Below are positions 62,086 to 64,000 of a stretch of 64,000 nucleotides of DNA, one piece after another. The position numbers and the translations under genes are program-made. Source of the DNA: Eopsaltria australis (taxonomy: Eukaryota > Chordata > Aves > Passeriformes > Petroicidae); NCBI GenBank assembly GCA_034509425.1, contig JAVTVJ010000494.1, positions 744,001 through 808,000 on the forward strand, given 5' to 3'. The number at the start of each line of letters is the position of its first letter. The first letter of the stretch is position 1. The notes under the pieces are model-generated. The model had not been told where the DNA came from, ran no database searches, and worked only from the letters and a program-made list of their open reading frames with translations.

Positions 62086-62535
62086 ACTCTTGTTCTTAAG
62101 CTATTGTGGGTGGAGGGAAGTCGTGAAAGACTTTCGGAAGATATGGTAACATCTGTTTTGTCTTCCAGTACTTTCATACGAGTAGTAGTTTCTGACTGTT
62201 AACAGAACGTAGATGTTCTGTAATGTTAACTGGTCATCAGTAGTAGAGGAATATTTGTGAGCTGACTGCCTGGCGTTGAAAACTTTATTTTTCTGGATTT
62301 CTCTTTTGAGCTACGTTTTATTTGTTCTCCCTTGCAGATGCAGATTCAGTGTCTAGTTAACTGGAAAATAAAGCTGTTCTAGCTGTCAGTCATTAGAAAA
62401 GAAGAAAGGCAGACATCTAGAAAATGCTTTCCTGTATGCTTATATTTTTTTTGATCTTTTAGCTGTCTAAATATAAGACATGAAAATGTGATGGTGTATT
62501 TTATTAAATTTTCTCTGTTGTTTTTTGTATTCCAG

Positions 62536-62875
62536 GTCTGCTATTTCTGTGTGGTCTATCCCAGTTAGGAGAGCTTTTTTTGTGGTTTTAAAGCTTGGTG
62601 CTGTCAGCCCCATGTGAACAAACCAGAACAAAAAGCACGCTGGGTATTAGAAAACAAAATGCCACGGAAAAGGAAAACTGGTGGGAGTCCTTCTCAGAAG
62701 AATGGAAATTCTGACAGAACTGCTGTTGCTGTATCCCAAGGGGACCCAAACCACTTAGTGGCACAAGCAGTGCATTATGTCAATAAGGAAGAGCTCTTCA
62801 ACAGCATGTCAGAGATGTTTTCTGACCTAGATCCTAGTGTGGTTTATATGGTTCTGTCTGAATGTGACTTTAAAG
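62536..62875 (+). CDS. N4BP2: N4BP2 exon 2 with start codon (coding 62659-62875), first 72 codons, CUE domain start
   Basis: N4BP2 is a large protein that binds ubiquitin through its CUE domain, has a polynucleotide 5'-kinase domain and a C-terminal Smr nicking-endonuclease domain, and interacts with BCL3 and NEDD4 (family knowledge). This exon has acceptor TTCCAG at 62530-62535, a 123-nt leader, ATG at 62659 (A at -3), and donor AAAG|GTAAAT after 62875, so it ends in phase 1. The product starts MPRKRKTGGSPSQKNG. From residue 43 it shows the CUE helix region KEELFNSMSEMFSDLDPSVV and YMVLSECDFK; human N4BP2 has a closely similar SDLDP-VVY-LSECDFK block. The rest of the CUE domain and all later domains lie beyond the window. 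An open frame extends upstream to a GTG at 62614 but has no ATG. Confidence 0.93.
62612..62617 (+). promoter_or_regulatory. Start-stop uORF (ATGTGA) in the N4BP2 leader
   Basis: This is the only ATG in the leader part of exon 2. It is immediately followed by TGA and lies 41 nt before the main ATG. Its context (C at -3) is weak. Such minimal uORFs can stall ribosomes; the effect here is inferred. Confidence 0.6.
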
Positions 62876-64000
62876 GTAAATAATACACAGCTGACATTAC
62901 AGTTTTGTTTCATGTGCAGATAGCTCTTAATTAGTGCAACTCCAGGAAAGTTGGTGTGGGTGTTGAAATCATATTTGTGAGTTTAGCTTTTAATAAGTAG
63001 GTGAGTAATAATCTTTTGAAATTTTACAACCATGTAAGATTCTTCAGGTTTAACAATGTTTCTGTGAGGCTGGTAAATGGAGCAGTGTGCTCCATAAATG
63101 GAGGTACTGTTTAGAGTAGATTGGGTTCTGTGACACAGAGCAGGCAGTGGTGGAGTTGTGAGAAGAATCTGATTTTTCCAATTAGTTTCTGTGCCATGTC
63201 TGCAAGATGCCTAAGCTGTTTCTGCAGGAGGGGTATTTTATGTTCTAGATCACAATTTTTTGGTGGTATGCCGTATGTGGTCCTGGTAGCATGTGCTTTT
63301 CCTTAAATACTTGAACTGAGCTTTTGTTTTACTTCTTTTTGCATTGTCATCTTGTCATATCCACTGAGGATTAGTTTCTGCAGGATAAATTCTCTTTGCC
63401 GTGTTTAGTTCTCTGCAGCCTTGCTGGAACTGTGTTTCTTTGCCTGCATTCTGCCGACCTACATACCCACCTCTTCTGGCAGACTATTCTCATATTTATG
63501 CCTAGTCCCTCCCATTCTTTTGTGGTTTTAAAATTCTTCTATATGCAAGGTCTTTTCCTTATGATAAAAGTACTGCATGAGGTGGATAGCACCTCGTGAT
63601 AAAATTACTGCAGGAGGATAGCAATGTCTGAGGAGTTACTTGTCAGGGGAATAAGCCATATATGGAGCATTTTGATCAATCTGTATTCATATGATCAGTT
63701 GTGATTAACTGAGATTATTATAAGAATATGTGCGAAGAAGGCAGATTTTGGCATTTTTTTATATGTATGAAAGTTAGGTAACCATTAAAAGGACTGTTTT
63801 TATTACCTAAATTGTGCAGAGTTTATAACTTAATAACAAATGTGAGAGTGCTATTATGATTGTTGTTCATTTTAAAACTGAATGTGATGGAATTACTGAT
63901 TCATGCTTCAAACTCTTAAAAAGATTCACTTTTATCATAATAACAATTTTATCTAAAGCTTACTGGAGAATGCAGTAAACACATAGAGTTCATAGTGTTG
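62876..64000 (+). other. N4BP2: N4BP2 intron 2, partial
   Basis: Starts GTAAAT and runs past the window end. No second coding exon (expected to continue the CUE domain with a VENAMDCLLEL-like sequence) is found. Open frames at 63121-63306 and 63396-63599 have no support. Confidence 0.75.

Larger units (their letters stand above)
55040..62535 (+). other. N4BP2: N4BP2 intron 1, 7.5 kb
   Basis: The intron starts GTAACG in the CpG island and ends at a good acceptor, TTTTTTGTATTCCAG. It holds a CACGTG E-box (56269-56274), a G/T- and T-rich low-complexity run (58975-59108), a 13-bp hairpin (61471-61501) and a CR1 scrap (about 61905-62085). No coding exon was recognised. Confidence 0.7.

Noticed and set aside
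62614..62658. N-terminal extension of N4BP2 by 15 codons
   Set aside because: It would start at GTG; MPRKRK at 62659 matches the known N4BP2 start and has A at -3.
1..64000. CRISPR arrays, operons, tRNA or rRNA genes
   Set aside because: No regularly spaced direct repeats, no cloverleaf or ribosomal signatures seen, and the DNA is clearly vertebrate nuclear.

Overview
The window is vertebrate nuclear DNA from a bird. It is AT-rich, has long introns, two CpG islands, CR1 retrotransposon pieces and several solitary LTRs of avian endogenous-retrovirus types. Three of the LTRs resemble families I associate with Neoaves rather than with chicken; this is a recalled resemblance, and I do not name a species. 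There are no operons, CRISPR arrays or tRNA/rRNA genes that I can support.

Two protein-coding genes are present as their 5' parts, arranged head to head. On the minus strand, PDS5A (cohesin regulator) runs from a CpG-island promoter near 36.0-36.5 kb leftwards off the window. A non-coding first exon, the start-codon exon (35095-35265) and six further coding exons (6596-6799, 6100-6186, 5217-5314, 4611-4737, 2656-2736, 1073-1213) join in one frame. Together they encode the first 286 residues of a protein whose human counterpart has about 1,337. Intron 2 is very large (28.3 kb). On the plus strand, N4BP2 (ubiquitin-binding CUE protein with a kinase and an Smr nuclease domain further on) starts in a second CpG island (about 54.7-55.65 kb). 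A non-coding first exon ends at 55039. After a 7.5-kb intron the start-codon exon follows (62536-62875, ATG at 62659), carrying the beginning of the CUE domain.

By region: 1-6.8 kb holds the clustered PDS5A exons 3-8. 6.8-35.1 kb is PDS5A intron 2, with three solo LTRs (11793-12207, 13906-15008, 22395-22753) and a CR1 scrap (8126-8245). 35.1-36.7 kb is the PDS5A promoter and CpG island, with a palindromic E2F-type site and a 42-nt pure purine run. 36.7-54.7 kb is intergenic. It holds a 3'-complete CR1 piece, an (AT)n microsatellite, a decayed LINE that still shows the reverse-transcriptase ADD box, a fourth solo LTR and an unclassified repeat-like segment. 54.7-64 kb is the 5' part of N4BP2.

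The pairing of a PDS5 gene with an N4BP2-family gene matches human 4p14 and is mirrored by PDS5B with N4BP2L1/N4BP2L2 on human 13q13, so the order is old. I found no evidence of a new multi-gene system. The points most worth checking are two LTRs in the sense direction inside PDS5A intron 2, the exon-like segment at 37246-37430 just upstream of PDS5A, the start-stop uORF in N4BP2, and the ADD-box LINE remnant.
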